NCBI GenBank assembly: GCA_949317995.1
Contig: OX439045.1
Location: 8,168,174-8,232,173 of the forward strand
Length of the DNA stretch: 64,000 nucleotides
Reading direction: 5' to 3'
From: Acholoe squamosa
Lineage: Eukaryota > Annelida > Polychaeta > Phyllodocida > Polynoidae
A program made the position numbers and the translations under genes. The notes below the pieces were generated by a model. The model had not been told where the DNA came from, searched no databases, and was given only the letters and a program-made list of their open reading frames with translations. How positions within the stretch are numbered: the first letter of the stretch is position 1; each line of letters begins with the position of its first letter. Of this stretch, positions 9,158 through 20,181 are shown piece after piece.

Positions 9158-11719
9158 ATGTTCATAATGATCGTAGAATCCCTGCAAAGGCTGGCAAACA
9201 AATTCCTAACAGTATCTTTCCTGATTGTTGTAGTATATAGACCCCCAAAGGGTAAAGTATTGGAGTGCTATGATCAACTAAGATTAATTGTAAATGATAT
9301 TGAATGTAGAGGGAAAGAGTTATGGATCATGGGTGATATGAATGTGAATAGTCGCAGTCGAAATTGTATAAAATTTAGAAGAATGTCTACATTTTTTAAG
9401 GATACAGGTCTCAAATATAATAGAACTGCCCAGACATATTACCATACTTATGGGAAATTGACCTTAGATCATTATTATACCAATTGTGACTGTGTAATGG
9501 AGGTAGGTCTACTGAATGACATCTGTGGAGACCATGTACCTGTTTACCTAATTAGAAAATTAGTGAAACCTGTTAAAAATCCAGTCAAAATTATCAGTAC
9601 TAGGAACATGAAGTCTCTTAATAAAGAAAACTTCTGTAGGTTCATATCCAGTAGAGACTGGACAGATTGCATTGTGAATGATACAAACTCAGTTAATATA
9701 TATGAAAAAGTAGTCAATTGTATTAAGTCGTACCTGGATGAATATCACCCTGTAATAAAATTTAAAGTACGAGAGAATGACATATTTTTTGATGAAAGAG
9801 TTGGTAGAATGATTTCTAAAAAAAAAAGACTTTTTAGAAGGGCAAAACGCTGTATTACTGGTTATAGAAATGAGTTGTTGGACAGGGTAAAGGTACTAAA
9901 AAAGGCTATTAACAAACACCTGGTATATAAGAAGCGTACTGTTATGCTACAATTACTTAATAAATACAGAAAGGACCCAAAAAGATTTTGGAAAATATTA
10001 AAGCTGGTATGGCAAGGCAAGGCAACGACCCCGACAATGAACTTAGTGGATAAAGATGGCAATGTGGTAGTAATGGGTCAACTTGCAAACTATGTAAATG
10101 ATTTTTATATTAATATTGGTAGTGATCTTGCTAGGGCATTTACTATCCAGCCCTATCCTGATCTAGTACCTCAGTGTGAGAATATTATGACACTGAGAAA
10201 CTGTACTATTGATATATGTATTGACATATTAAAATCCATCGATGGGAGTAAGAACTCATGTATTACAAATATACCTTGTAATATGGTAAAGGAATGTCTT
10301 TTAATGAAACCTGAGTTACTTGAAAACTTTATAAATAGATCCATTGCTGATGCTAATTTTCCAGACTTGTTGAAAATAGGTTATGTGGTACCATTACCCA
10401 AGGATGGGTTACTAAGTGATGTATCTAATTGGAGACCGATCACTATGACTAATGTTTTCTCTAAACTTATTGAGAAATGTATACATAGACAGTTAATGAA
10501 TTTCATCACAGAAAATAATATAATAAGTGGAAATCAATATGGTTTTATCCCTGGTAAATCTACTGTTGATGCAACTTTTGGACTGATTCAATACTTGTTT
10601 GAAGCTAGAAATCGGAATGAATATTCAGTTATTTTGTTTTTGGATCTAAAAAAGGCGTTTAATACTGTAAATCTAAATATAATGTTAAAGAAATTGAAAT
10701 ATATAAATTGTGATGATATGTGTCTGAAATGGTTTGAAAGTTTTCTATGTAATAGACTCCAATCAACAAGAGTTAATAACATGTCTTCTGACACAAAGGT
10801 TATGGATTGTGGAGTAGCTCAGGGCACAGTACTGGGACCATTGATGTTTAACTTGTATTTAAATTCTATAGTGTCAGTTATTGAACACTGTCATTATTTC
10901 CTGTATGCGGATGATGTAGCATTGGTGGTAAATGGAAATGATGTTGAAATAATGTCAAGTCTATTACAATCTGATGTCAATAGAATTGGTGAATGGTGTA
11001 AGACAAACATACTTACAGTTAATGTCAGGAAGACCAAATTATTATGGTGTCATTCAACAAGACAGCGTATTAACCCTATGGATATCTTTATGCAGGGTAC
11101 TAAATTAGCTGTTGTACAGAGTTTCCCATACCTTGGTGTCTTAATAGATAGTGGTTTAACTTTTAAATCACATTGTAAAAAAGTAGATATGATGGGTACA
11201 ACTAAGCTGAAACAATTGAGAAATATAGTGAAGTATGTTGATAGAGAAAATTCTCTGCGTATTTACAAACAAATGATTGTACCAACTTTAGAATATTGCA
11301 GTTATATACTAGATAGTGGACCCAAGACCATTGTAGACCATATCGATGTAATCCAAAATCACTGCCTTAGGGCCTGTTTAAAAGTAAGAAATGCCCAAGA
11401 TATGCATGTAGCTGATTTACTTCAGCAGTGCAAGGTGGACACCCTAGATATAAGGAGAAGAAAGTCCTTGACATGCCTGATGTATAAATATGCACAAGAC
11501 ATTGATCATATACTGGTACCTCCTAGGTTATTAAGAGGACATGATAAGAAGAAGATAAAGGTGAATAGACCAGTCTATGAATCATACAGGGTTAGTCCGC
11601 TATATAGAGGTAACCGTCTTTGGGAAACTCTGACAAGTGATATACAACAGAAGGATACTCTAAGCAACTTTAAAGCATGCTTGAAAGGAGAGGTATTGAA
11701 TACCTTGGGCAATGTCTGA
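9158..11719 (+). CDS. LINE ORF2: endonuclease (partial)-reverse transcriptase, 853 aa
   Basis: Residues about 27-130 are the C-terminal half of an APE-type endonuclease: YRPP at 27-30, GDMNVN at 59-64, and GDHVPV at 124-129 for the catalytic Asp-His. The reverse transcriptase runs from about 410 to 660: PLPKDG at 412-417, NWRPITM at 424-430, YGFIPGKST at 461-469, FLDLKKAFN with the motif A Asp at 494-502, AQGTVLGPLMF at 554-564 and YADD at 583-586. The catalytic Asp residues are therefore all present. The C-terminal ~190 residues follow the usual thumb and linker pattern (YLGVLID, VPTLEYC, IQNHCLRACL). Family ORF2 proteins are usually about 900-1000 aa, and the missing part is the endonuclease N-terminus. 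The ATG given is simply the first in frame and may not be the original start. Confidence 0.82.
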   Translation: MFIMIVESLQRLANKFLTVSFLIVVVYRPPKGKVLECYDQLRLIVNDIECRGKELWIMGDMNVNSRSRNCIKFRRMSTFFKDTGLKYNRTAQTYYHTYGKLTLDHYYTNCDCVMEVGLLNDICGDHVPVYLIRKLVKPVKNPVKIISTRNMKSLNKENFCRFISSRDWTDCIVNDTNSVNIYEKVVNCIKSYLDEYHPVIKFKVRENDIFFDERVGRMISKKKRLFRRAKRCITGYRNELLDRVKVLKKAINKHLVYKKRTVMLQLLNKYRKDPKRFWKILKLVWQGKATTPTMNLVDKDGNVVVMGQLANYVNDFYINIGSDLARAFTIQPYPDLVPQCENIMTLRNCTIDICIDILKSIDGSKNSCITNIPCNMVKECLLMKPELLENFINRSIADANFPDLLKIGYVVPLPKDGLLSDVSNWRPITMTNVFSKLIEKCIHRQLMNFITENNIISGNQYGFIPGKSTVDATFGLIQYLFEARNRNEYSVILFLDLKKAFNTVNLNIMLKKLKYINCDDMCLKWFESFLCNRLQSTRVNNMSSDTKVMDCGVAQGTVLGPLMFNLYLNSIVSVIEHCHYFLYADDVALVVNGNDVEIMSSLLQSDVNRIGEWCKTNILTVNVRKTKLLWCHSTRQRINPMDIFMQGTKLAVVQSFPYLGVLIDSGLTFKSHCKKVDMMGTTKLKQLRNIVKYVDRENSLRIYKQMIVPTLEYCSYILDSGPKTIVDHIDVIQNHCLRACLKVRNAQDMHVADLLQQCKVDTLDIRRRKSLTCLMYKYAQDIDHILVPPRLLRGHDKKKIKVNRPVYESYRVSPLYRGNRLWETLTSDIQQKDTLSNFKACLKGEVLNTLGNV

Positions 11720-11905
11720 TTTATATGAATTTTATGTCTTGACTAGTGTAATTTCATATGATAGTTTCATGGAAACTACCTGAACTTCAATTATGACTCA
11801 ATTGAACCTGTGTATAACTATTGTATCAATTATCCCACTTGGCGACTTGTTGTAATAACTTATGTCTAAGTGTTTTGAGAAGCCAATAAACAGTGTTGAA
11901 ACTTC
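9158..11905 (+). mobile_element. Non-LTR retrotransposon (LINE), CR1/Jockey-like group, probably 5'-truncated
   Basis: One open frame is followed by a short 3' UTR containing CCAATAAACAGTG (about 11882) and ending in short repeats around GAAACTTCAAACTT near 11905. No poly(A) tail is seen. The endonuclease lacks its N-terminal part, so the copy seems 5'-truncated. The frame is otherwise unbroken across 2.5 kb, so the insertion is recent. Clade is judged from the RT style only. Confidence 0.8.
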
Positions 11906-12833
11906 AAACTTCTATTGTAATAAGAAATGTAAGAAATTCCAGTTTTCTTTTCCATTTTTTGGGTTAAACTATTTATGGCTCTTTTGTTTGTCCAATGACT
12001 ACCTGTTTTTATAATTTGATCATGGTACAGGTGATGTCTTATATACATATGAGAAGTTTAGTTGAGATATTGTTGGTCAATGTTTCAATATTTTAAGAAA
12101 TGTTGAAAAATGGAGGTTTCTCCAATAAGCGGCTACAGTTAAGGATTCCCCATCTTCAGATATCAATAAATCTGAAACAAGCACAATGAACCATGGTTTT
12201 TATTGCTTCATCTGTCTCATAATACATAAAACTTATATAATCCCAAGGGATTTGTAGAAATTGATGGTAGTTTAGGATTTACCAAATAGTGGAATATACC
12301 TTTAAATGGTCATGGTCTCTGTCGGAAGATACAATATCCTTAGGATAATCTCTTTCTAATGTGGTTACCTTACAGGTGAGGTTGCTTTTAGAAACAAGGA
12401 ATGGTGACCACATGGGGGACAGCTAACTCAAACAGAGATATGATGGGGCTCTGTCTGTCTCATGCATGAAGTTATTACATTTGACCTATTCAGGGTGGAT
12501 GAGGAGAATGCTCAATATCCAATATAGACACCATGATGGACTCAAAGAAAAGTATCTCTGTATCAGGCAACCATGTATGTATTTATTTGAATAAGTTGGC
12601 ACATTGACTATCAAGTATGTAAAGAGAAATTAAGTTATTAGCAACTAGTCATGAATCTTGAAGTCATCATCATTGGTATCAAATGCCTGTCTCCCTTTCC
12701 TCCCCAAGCAGTTCTTTGGATGTCAAACATGATGCAACAAACGTTGATTGCAAATAAATGGATCTGCATTTACTTTTATTGTTTTACTCTGGTTGTATTT
12801 ATCTTTATAACTGCTTGTGACCTAATTAGGGTT

Positions 12834-12834
<1 letters not shown>
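11906..12834. other. Intergenic DNA
   Basis: No genes or clear repeats are recognised. Confidence 0.4.

Positions 12835-12907
<73 letters not shown>
12835..12907. repeat. (TA)n microsatellite
   Basis: About 70 bases of almost pure TA dinucleotide with one TTTA interruption. It accounts for the open frame seen there. Confidence 0.95.
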
Positions 12908-12910
<3 letters not shown>

Positions 12911-12939
12911 GACCTTTTAAATAACCTTGAATTAATCTG

Positions 12940-13010
12940 AAACCCTCATTTTCTGAATCAGCATCCTCAAAAAACCCCTAGTTTGATGTACAGCTCATCA
13001 ATGTAATTCC
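12940..13010 (-). repeat. Inverted fragment of the 7855-8360 repeat
   Basis: The reverse complement contains TTTGAGGATGCTGATTCAG, AAAATGAGGGTTTC and GATGAGCTGTACATCAAACT, matching the second unit of the 7.9-8.4 kb repeat. This shows the family is dispersed. Confidence 0.7.
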
Positions 13011-13924
13011 CATATTGGTGCAGCAGGGAAGGAGTGATGTTTAATGCCATTTTGAAGTTAAAGTCATATTCATGGCGAGAGCTACATTATACAATTTCAC
13101 AGAGGAATGCGTTTGTGCCTGTGCACCATAAAGATCAAAGGGGATAGGAAAAAGGAGATATAAGCTGTGAGGAGTGGTGTGTCTACACCCTTTGATACGC
13201 TACCACAAAGTGTCAATTTGACTGGAAAGCTTCCACTGTGTGTACCATGGCAACCACTGGACTGGCCAATGAGGGGCTAGTGCATTGCTCATGTGACATT
13301 CACTAGATCTCAAAGTGAGGCTTTATAGGCACATAGATGCTGGGAGAGTGTTTACTTGTAGTGCTCTGTTTCCAAACAGATGTTTGGTGCAGGCTGAGAT
13401 ACAGTGAGTGGATTACCCAGATGTAATAGCCCATTAATGGGGATGTTTAATGTGGTTTCAATCTGAGTGTCTCATCAGGCGTGATTGTTTAAATTCAGTA
13501 TCATTCAAAATAGTGAATATTTTTGAGATTTAAAGGATTTAATTGATTATATGGATATAAATAGTGATTTGAATCTTCATAATAGAATGAAAAAGCTGAA
13601 ATAATTATTTTAATCACTAAGTATTCTCTGGTATCTGTGTTTGGAAAATTGAGGTGTGTCATGCTAAGTCTGCTCAAGGATTAGTGATTAGGAGTAGTAA
13701 AGTAATGAAAATTAGTTTTATTTCATTAAAAAACAGGTTTCTCAGGTGTCTCTGGGATGATGATGCTAGACCTGGGGTTATTTTCACCGGGCATCAGGCT
13801 CCAAGAAGCTTGGGGCCTCTTACTTTCAGCAGCAGTGGTCTTAAGGTGGTAGGACATTGTCTGAGTGGCAGTAGTGCCACTTAATTCTGCAATCAGATGG
13901 CGGGTCTGGTCTGCTGTGAGCATG
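13011..13924. other. Intergenic DNA
   Basis: No gene is recognised. Short frames at 13654-13923 overlap on both strands and show no domain. Confidence 0.4.
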
Positions 13925-14034
13925 TCTTTTGAGCGGTTTCTTTTGACCTGACTGGCCTTCCGATACTCTAATCGAGTAGCTACTCGATTAGAGTATCGGA
14001 AGGCCAGTCAGGTCAAAAGAAACCGCTCAAAAGA
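13925..14034. repeat. Perfect 110-bp palindrome without spacer
   Basis: The left arm 13925-13979 is the exact reverse complement of 13980-14034, with no mismatch and no spacer. The centre is CGAGTAGCTACTCG. Pairing fails immediately outside (13924/14035). Such a DNA can extrude as a 55-bp hairpin. It is either a biological inverted duplication or a library/assembly artefact. Confidence 0.97.
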
Positions 14035-14606
14035 AAAAGGAGATATAGATCCTTTTAGGTGACCACCCATCAGCAGAATATACTAGAATACACTGTATAC
14101 CGACAGAAAGGCATTATTTCTGAGATTTCAGATATGCTGGGCGTAAAGGTGAGGCCTGTCTGCATTCAACTCCGCCTATAAGGCGTTGTTGAATAAGGAC
14201 AACCTCACCTCGGTGAATACAATGCAAATTTATTCCCTGGTCATGGACATTTGCATTTATGTCATGGCCTAGGGGGTTATTTTGCCTTTAAATAAAGAAA
14301 AACAGCTCAGATCTGTTCAAAACCCAAGATGGTGCACACCCATTGAATACCAACACATTGTATGGCTCTTTCAAAGAATGAGCCGCTCCTTTGAATGAAA
14401 AAATCTGTAGGGTCCAATGCACTTTAAGAAATAACTGTTGAATCTACCTGGTCTCCTTGTAAAGGTGAACAGTGTACCACCGTAATCACACAGCTGTGAA
14501 TGAGCGCAATTTCTACAATGAAGCCCCAGATGGCAGTACGGTGGAACAAGGAATCTCCATGAAAATAACAATGGAGCTCTGGCAATTTTAGGACAAGGAT
14601 TTCGCG
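14035..14606. other. Intergenic DNA downstream of the transporter gene
   Basis: Nothing is recognised apart from the likely polyadenylation signal that follows. Confidence 0.4.
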
Positions 14607-14612
14607 TTTATT
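14607..14612 (-). terminator. Likely AATAAA polyadenylation signal of the SLC16-like gene
   Basis: AATAAA on the minus strand lies about 110 bases past the stop codon at 14722, a normal 3' UTR distance. Confidence 0.5.
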
Positions 14613-14721
14613 TCAATAACCTTTCTTTCACAGTATGTCTTACATGGAGAAAAACCTTTAACAAAGACTTGGCCCTCTAGACAGCCTCAAGCATAAAGAA
14701 GGTATAAGACCCTGTTGTTGT

Positions 14722-17700
14722 TTAAATCTCTGAATTAGGTGAAGCAGGAACGCGCCTCCATCTTTGTTTCTGGATGTGATAAGAAGCAGGCACCATGGCT
14801 AATCCCGCCATTATGAGAAATCCCCCAGCCAGAAAGAAGGAGTGGCCATAGACATGTGTATAGTCACACAGCCAAACTGAAATAGAGAATCATGGTTTAA
14901 TTAGATTAGACATATTATGATCTGTTTTGTCATTTTACTGAAGACCCGAAGAACAAAGGCCTCTGTGGGTAGATTCTATATAGGAGGGTCCCGTCACTCA
15001 ACAGAGGCCCAGTACATATATTAAGGATGAAGGTCACAAGTGTCATACTTAAAGTTTAGTCTAAGAGTTTGGCCAAAACTATGAGTGATTCTACAATATC
15101 ATTTCATTATTCTTCTACATCAGACTTTGGATGAACAAGGGCAAAGTAAGTTTCTACCACTATATTAAACATTTTTGTGTTAGGTTTTGCTTGAATAGCT
15201 AGGACTAGGTACTTGTATACTGCTGAATCTGCTGGGACCAATTTTGGTTTCAATATGTATGAGGCAGTCTTTGGAAACAGTCTCATCCAGCCCAATTGAA
15301 CATTGTTCCCCATTTAATACATAATTATATATTGAAATGAAATGGATCTGAGACAAAATGAGTAACAAACCGGCAGTCGGGCTTCCCAAGACATAACCTG
15401 GTACAGAGAGCAGCATTGTCAGTCCATAGGCCACTGCCACCTGAGTCTTTGGCACATGTTCCATGACCATTGCGGATGCCAGAATATTGGGAGGCGTTAT
15501 CAAGATTTGGAACAAAACCGCATACACATATAACATCCATAGCTGGGTTGCGTATGGCATGGCAAATGTTAGCAATCCATCGAGGACTAATGTGGTCATG
15601 ATATAGCATGCTAGGTTGGCATTTGTCACTTGTGCGATGATTCCCGTAATCGGTCGAGATATCGTAGAACTGATGCCCAAGGCAATATATAATCTTACAA
15701 CATCGGCATCAGAGAACTTCAGGGTTAGAACATAGCTCCCAAAGTGCGTTAATACTATTGACAATGAAAAAACATATAGTAAGGTAAATATGCAAAGACA
15801 GGCAAAAGGTAGGTTTTTGAAAAGTAAGAGAACTCTGATGGTTTCATGTCGAAGACTCTTTAGTTTAGTCTGATTTTCAACATTTGTGTCTAGATTTAAT
15901 TTTTGTCGCTTTTTGCTTTCTTTGTCAACAATTCCCTTGAATGTATCATTAGTATCTCTGCAGATTGTAGACTTGAATGGCCTTAGAATTGCACTAGTTA
16001 TCAACAAATGTCCATTTATTCCTGCCAATAGTAGAATTGCTCCACGCCAACCATAGGCATGCTCCAGCGACTTCAAAATGGGTGGCAAAATAAAGGATCC
16101 AACCCCAAACCCTGTGAACACTAAGCTGCATGCTGTTCGCTTGTATCTGTTAAAGTATGGGTCAATGATCGAAACACTGCAGTTGAAAATCAGGGCATGC
16201 CCTGCTCCAGCAATCAGCCCATAGGCAATGTATAGATGGTAAATCTGAAAGCAAGGGTGAGAGATATCTTGATATTAAAGCCTCTTTTCATATACATTGC
16301 TATGTGATTTAATTTCATAGTAATAAGGCATTTGAAAATCAAGCAAAACATATATACTGCTTAAAATATTGATATTGACATGCTTATGCTTGCTTTAAGG
16401 TATGGTGTATTTGTTGTATGTATTTTATGACTTTTTTAAGCTAACCTAAGGTTGGCCCTCATATATAACTGAACCCGTTACTATTGGATGTGCAATAGAG
16501 GATTGACTGTACCTTCATGGAGAATAGAGGATTGACTGTACCTTCATGGAGAACGCCCCACATGCCAGTCCTACAGTGGATAGGACAGCACCAATTATTG
16601 CCACACTCCGAACCCCGATTTTCTCACTCAACAGACCAGCAAAGGGGCCTATCAGAAATATATGAACCAAAAGTTGTTCAATGACATTGACACATTAGTT
16701 TAGCACCGGATTGTCCCACACAGTATAGCCTGGGTTCTACTGGAGGGTCTTGCCAAAAAGAAAACAAAAACCAAAAAACAAAACATGCCCATTTTCTGCT
16801 GAATAAATTCATACATGTTTCTTCCAACTTAAAGTGTGTTTGATTCACTGATTCTAGTGTAAAACTATTGAAAGTACTGTGAAAATGAGGTATCCCATGC
16901 ACATCTACATCAATTCTCTCTGAAAATATGTACACAGATTCTTACTCGTTATCTTTTGTCAAGACCCCCCAGGCAGCACAAGGATCTGTTATGTGTTACA
17001 TGCAACAATGCAAAATCCTTTATTCCGGGTGACATATAATATGAAATTGCTGTGAAATTGCCACATCACTTATGTGAAACTGATGCGTGCTGGTACTGGT
17101 AACAGAAGAAGAAAAAAAACAAGCGTTGCAATTACCACTCACACCCATGTACAGTAAAACTCGGTTACAACGAACCCCCTATTACATGATTGAAAAGTTT
17201 GTTATAACCAAATTTCGTTATAACTAAGTTCAGCTTATTGGGGGACATCTCCAAAATCCTATATTGAACCCTTACTGGCAGTAGCGGTCTGAGACAACTG
17301 AGAGGTGTCAGGGGTGTGATATATGGCCAAAAAAATAATCGTTTGTTTCAGGTCACCTGACCCCACCTAATAAAACAGGGCCGACCCTAGAATTTTCTCT
17401 ACATTTTTGAAGAAATCTTTTTTTTTGGGAGGGGGGCTATATTTTCAGGCAATTTTTCTTTGGAAAGTCACCACAACGTGTCACATGGCATTTAGCAGCT
17501 AAAAGAAAATGTACAAAATAAAGAAATCCAACCTTCCCTACCTAATCAATTTTAGCATGTCACCTGAAACACACAACTTTTTTTTTGGCTTAGGGCATCT
17601 CTAGCCTCTCTATCAAAGCCTTATTGGCAGTAGCGGTGTGAGAGGTGTCAGGGGCTGTGTTAGGACATCTCTACCCTCTCTATCAAACCCTTATTGGCAA

Positions 17701-19780
17701 TAGCGGTGTGAGAGGTGGGCTGTGTTAGGACATCTCTAGCCTCTCTATCAAACCCTTATTGGCAGTAGCGGTGTGAGAGGTGTCAGGGGCTGTGTTAGGA
17801 CATCTCTACCCTCTCTATCAAACTCTTATTGGCAGTAGCGGTGTGAGAGGTGTCAGGGGCTGTGTTAGGACATCTCTAGCCTCTCTATCAAACCCTTATT
17901 GGCAGTAGCGGTGTGAGAGGTGTCAGGGGCTGTGTTAGGACATCTCCACCCTCTCTATCAAAGCCTTATTGGCAGTAGCGGTGTGAGAGGTGTCAGGGGC
18001 TGTGTTAGGACATCTCTAGCCTCTCTATCAAACCCTTATTGGCAGTAGCGGTGTGAGAGGTGTCAGGGGCTGTGTTAGGACATCTCTGCCTGCCTATATA
18101 ACATGGTTATCGCGTTTAGGCACTGATTCAAGTTCCTAAAATGGATAATATGAGTTCTGATATTTCGGTATAAGGAACCCAAAAATGACAGCGGACTGGA
18201 CATACCTTGACAACGAGTTGACACGAAAGTAAATCCTCCATTTTTGAAGCTTATGTATGAAATGTGACGACATGCTTTGGACATAACATAATTGAAACCT
18301 TATTCTAACTCCCTGTTGGGTAGATTGCTTGATATTAAGGCTGAATTTACATAAAAAAATAGTAAACTTTCGAAGCGAGCGACTGGCCGTGCGTCTTTGC
18401 CATTCTGTCAACACTACAGGTGCCACCGCCTGGTGTGTACAGAATGGATTAGGCTATAGACTGGCAACATATTCATGGTAGTAGGCCTACGAGAATGGGA
18501 GTTGCAGCAGGTTGCCAGCTTAACCATATGTTAAAATGAAACCAAGATGGCGGAGGGCCGGCTCGTCGACTCGCAACAGAAAACAATGGATTCTATCAAT
18601 TTTAAAGGTAAATACTTAGAATTAATGGTGGAAACCATGTTATATATGCAATATATAACACTTGAATTGCTGCCTTGCTCCTTCTCCGGCTCATGCTTTT
18701 ATCACCCCCTGAAGCCAACTAGTTCAAGTCTAATCATTATATATTATATTCCTATTGAACCCCTACCGACAGTAGCGGTATACCGTATCGTCGTGAATAA
18801 CCGCCCAGGCACTTAAAACTTTGGAGGTATGGTTACCCCCGGCCCTTATACAAGACAGGCACTTATTCAAGATCTAGTTTTCAGTGCTTAAGAGATATAT
18901 GAATACCCCCATACCCCCACCGCTTATACAAGACCGGCGCTCATTCAAATCCCGCCGCTTAAACACGACGATACGGTAAGAGGTGTCAGGGGCTGTGTTA
19001 GGACATCTCTGCCCGCCTCTATTGAACCCCTATCGACAGTAGCGGTCTGAGAGGTGTCAAGCTTTAACTTTTATCTCAATTCTTTTTCCAAACTGGGGGT
19101 AAAAATAATTTCGTTATAAACAAGTTCCTGTCAAAAGCACTTCGTTCTAACCAAGTTTTATTACTATAGAAATGTATAGAAGAAGTTTGTGAGAGGGTAT
19201 TTTTGTTTGTTGTAACCAAATTTCGTTATAAGCAATTAAGTCTGTAATAACCAAGTTTCACTCTACCACTACTAGTAGCTTTGCCTTGTCATCACAGTAT
19301 ATGTATATGGATGGCTTGTCTCTCATTTTCGTTTCTTGAAAATCAAACATATAAATAAGAAAATCATGCAACAATTTCTTCATCACATCCTTATGTCTTC
19401 ATCATGCATCAACGGAGTGGTGGTGACTTTTTTTTTCATTTTTTCACTTCACTGCACAGTTTTATAAAAAAAATGAAATTTTGTTTTTGACAAGGATGAT
19501 GACCAGTGTTTATGAGTAGCCAACAGGTAAGGTAATTTACATGAAAAAAAAACAAAACATATATAAAGCTAGATAATGAATACTTACACAATACATGTGA
19601 CATTCCAATATTTATGGATGTTATCAAAGATACTTCATAATCTGTAGCTGCTAGTGAGTCCCTGAACATGATGTAGAAAATCCCAGCTGTTGAGATAATT
19701 CCGCCAACTAAAGTAATGTTAAAGAAGCATGCCGCACACACCAGCCACGCAAAAGCACCATCCTGAACTGATGCCACCAT
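14722..19780 (-). CDS. SLC16-family monocarboxylate transporter-like protein, four coding exons
   Basis: The coding exons on the minus strand are 19780-19588, 16648-16542, 16244-15371 and 14876-14722, together 1329 bases or 442 residues. All introns are GT-AG: GTAAGT donor of exon 1, GTACAG of exon 2, GTTTGT of exon 3. The phases agree (1, 0, 1). Exon 1 has the family's N-terminal motif in the form QDGAFAWLV followed by TM1 and a loop. Exon 2 reads GPFAGLLSEKIGVRS, the TM2-3 region. Exon 3 has the divergent second signature around YFNRYKRTACSLVFTGFGVGS, TM4-5, a Lys/Asn-rich central loop (KKRQKLN) and TM7-11. Exon 4 gives TM12 (HSFFLAGGFLIMAGL) and a basic tail. Members of this MFS family carry monocarboxylates or related organic anions across the plasma membrane with protons or sodium. 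The substrate here cannot be told. The length is normal for the family. A 29-bp duplication sits over the exon 2 donor, and the first intron is swollen by mobile DNA. An extra upstream non-coding exon is possible. Confidence 0.87.
16494..16551 (-). repeat. 29-bp tandem duplication across a splice donor of the transporter gene
   Basis: Bases 16494-16522 and 16523-16551 are identical. Each copy contains the same exon end and GTACAG donor on the minus strand. The donor giving a consistent frame is the upstream one (intron starts at 16541). Use of the second would add 29 bases and shift the frame. Confidence 0.9.
16741..16971 (+). mobile_element. MITE family I (GGAGGGTCTTGCC), copy A
   Basis: About 231 bp between TGGAGGGTCTTGCCAAAAAG and the inverted end TTTTGTCAAGACCCCCCA. 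It lies inside intron 1 of the transporter gene. Related copies are at 29013-29281, 34013-34259 and 35144-35371. Confidence 0.75.
17587..18095 (+). repeat. 70-bp tandem satellite (about 7 units)
   Basis: The unit runs from CTATCAAACCCTTATTGGCA through GTAGCGGTGTGAGAGGTGTC to TGTGTTAGGACATCTCTAGC. Units are nearly identical, with one shortened copy near 17700. Single diverged units lie at about 17225-17315 and 18980-19060. Confidence 0.85.
18547..18607 (+). CDS. Possible first coding exon in a CpG-rich block (uncertain)
   Basis: AAGATGGCG at 18544-18552 is a strong start context. The 20 following codons begin MAEGRLVDSQQ and end at AAAG|GTAAAT, a good donor. The upstream 18360-18430 is also CpG-rich, unlike the surroundings, and a divergent ATG on the minus strand lies at 18426. 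This could be a bidirectional promoter with a first exon, but no second exon is identified and the block lies between repeats. The protein is not recognised. Confidence 0.25.
18781..18978. mobile_element. MITE family II (TACCGTAT...TTAAGCG), copy 1
   Basis: Begins TACCGTATCGTCGTGAATAA and ends AAACACGACGATACGGTA, giving inverted ends of about 20 bp. Related copies are at 35767-35963 and 62995-63184, with a fragment at about 5795-5860. Confidence 0.7.
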
Positions 19781-19845
19781 AGTGCTGAAGTGAAAGAAAA
19801 ATAATGGTTTGATTGTTTGAAGCTAGTTTGAAGCTATCTAAGGTA

Positions 19846-20181
19846 GTGGTCATTATTTATCAACAGGGGGTGGGTGGTGGGTTTGTGCCCGGAAGCGCAA
19901 ACATTTTTTACGCCCCCCCTCAAAGACAGTCAAAATTTCTTACGCCCCCTCGACGACAATCAAAATTTTTTGCGCCCCTCAAACCGGAGGTGCGGAGAAT
20001 TTCTGCGCCCCTCTTTGAGCTATAGTAGCCCACAGGTTTTTTTTTTGCTCAAAAGAGGGTAAATTTTTTAGCTCCCCTAAAGAGGGGTCAAAATTTTGTT
20101 AGCCCCCCCTTGGGAGGGGTCTGAAATTTTTACGCCCCCTCCTCAAACCCACCACCCCCCCTGTTGATAAATAATGACCAC
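19846..20181. mobile_element. 336-bp foldback MITE with G-rich inverted ends
   Basis: GTGGTCATTATTTATCAACA followed by GGGGGTGGGTGG pairs with CCACCACCCCCC followed by TGTTGATAAATAATGACCAC at the right end. The middle is several imperfect copies of a C-rich phrase with TTTTTTACGCCCC. It lies 65 bases upstream of the transporter ATG. Distantly similar CATTATTTATGGC blocks occur at 37158-37345 and, inverted, at 45940-46133. Confidence 0.75.

Larger units (their letters stand above)
17152..19263. mobile_element. Pogo/Tigger-like-ended non-autonomous element or nested composite
   Basis: The left end CAGTAAAACTCGGTTACA is matched by an inverted right end (reverse complement GAGTGAAACTTGGTTA), each next to a TA. 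Internal AACGAA/TTCGTTATAAC tracts resemble the subterminal parts of pogo-group MITEs. The 2.1-kb interior holds a 70-bp satellite, a CpG-rich block and another MITE, so it is probably a composite. No transposase is seen. It occupies intron 1 of the transporter gene. Confidence 0.5.

Noticed and set aside
12651-12908. 85-codon plus-strand frame
   Set aside because: Its C-terminal part is translation of the (TA)n microsatellite.
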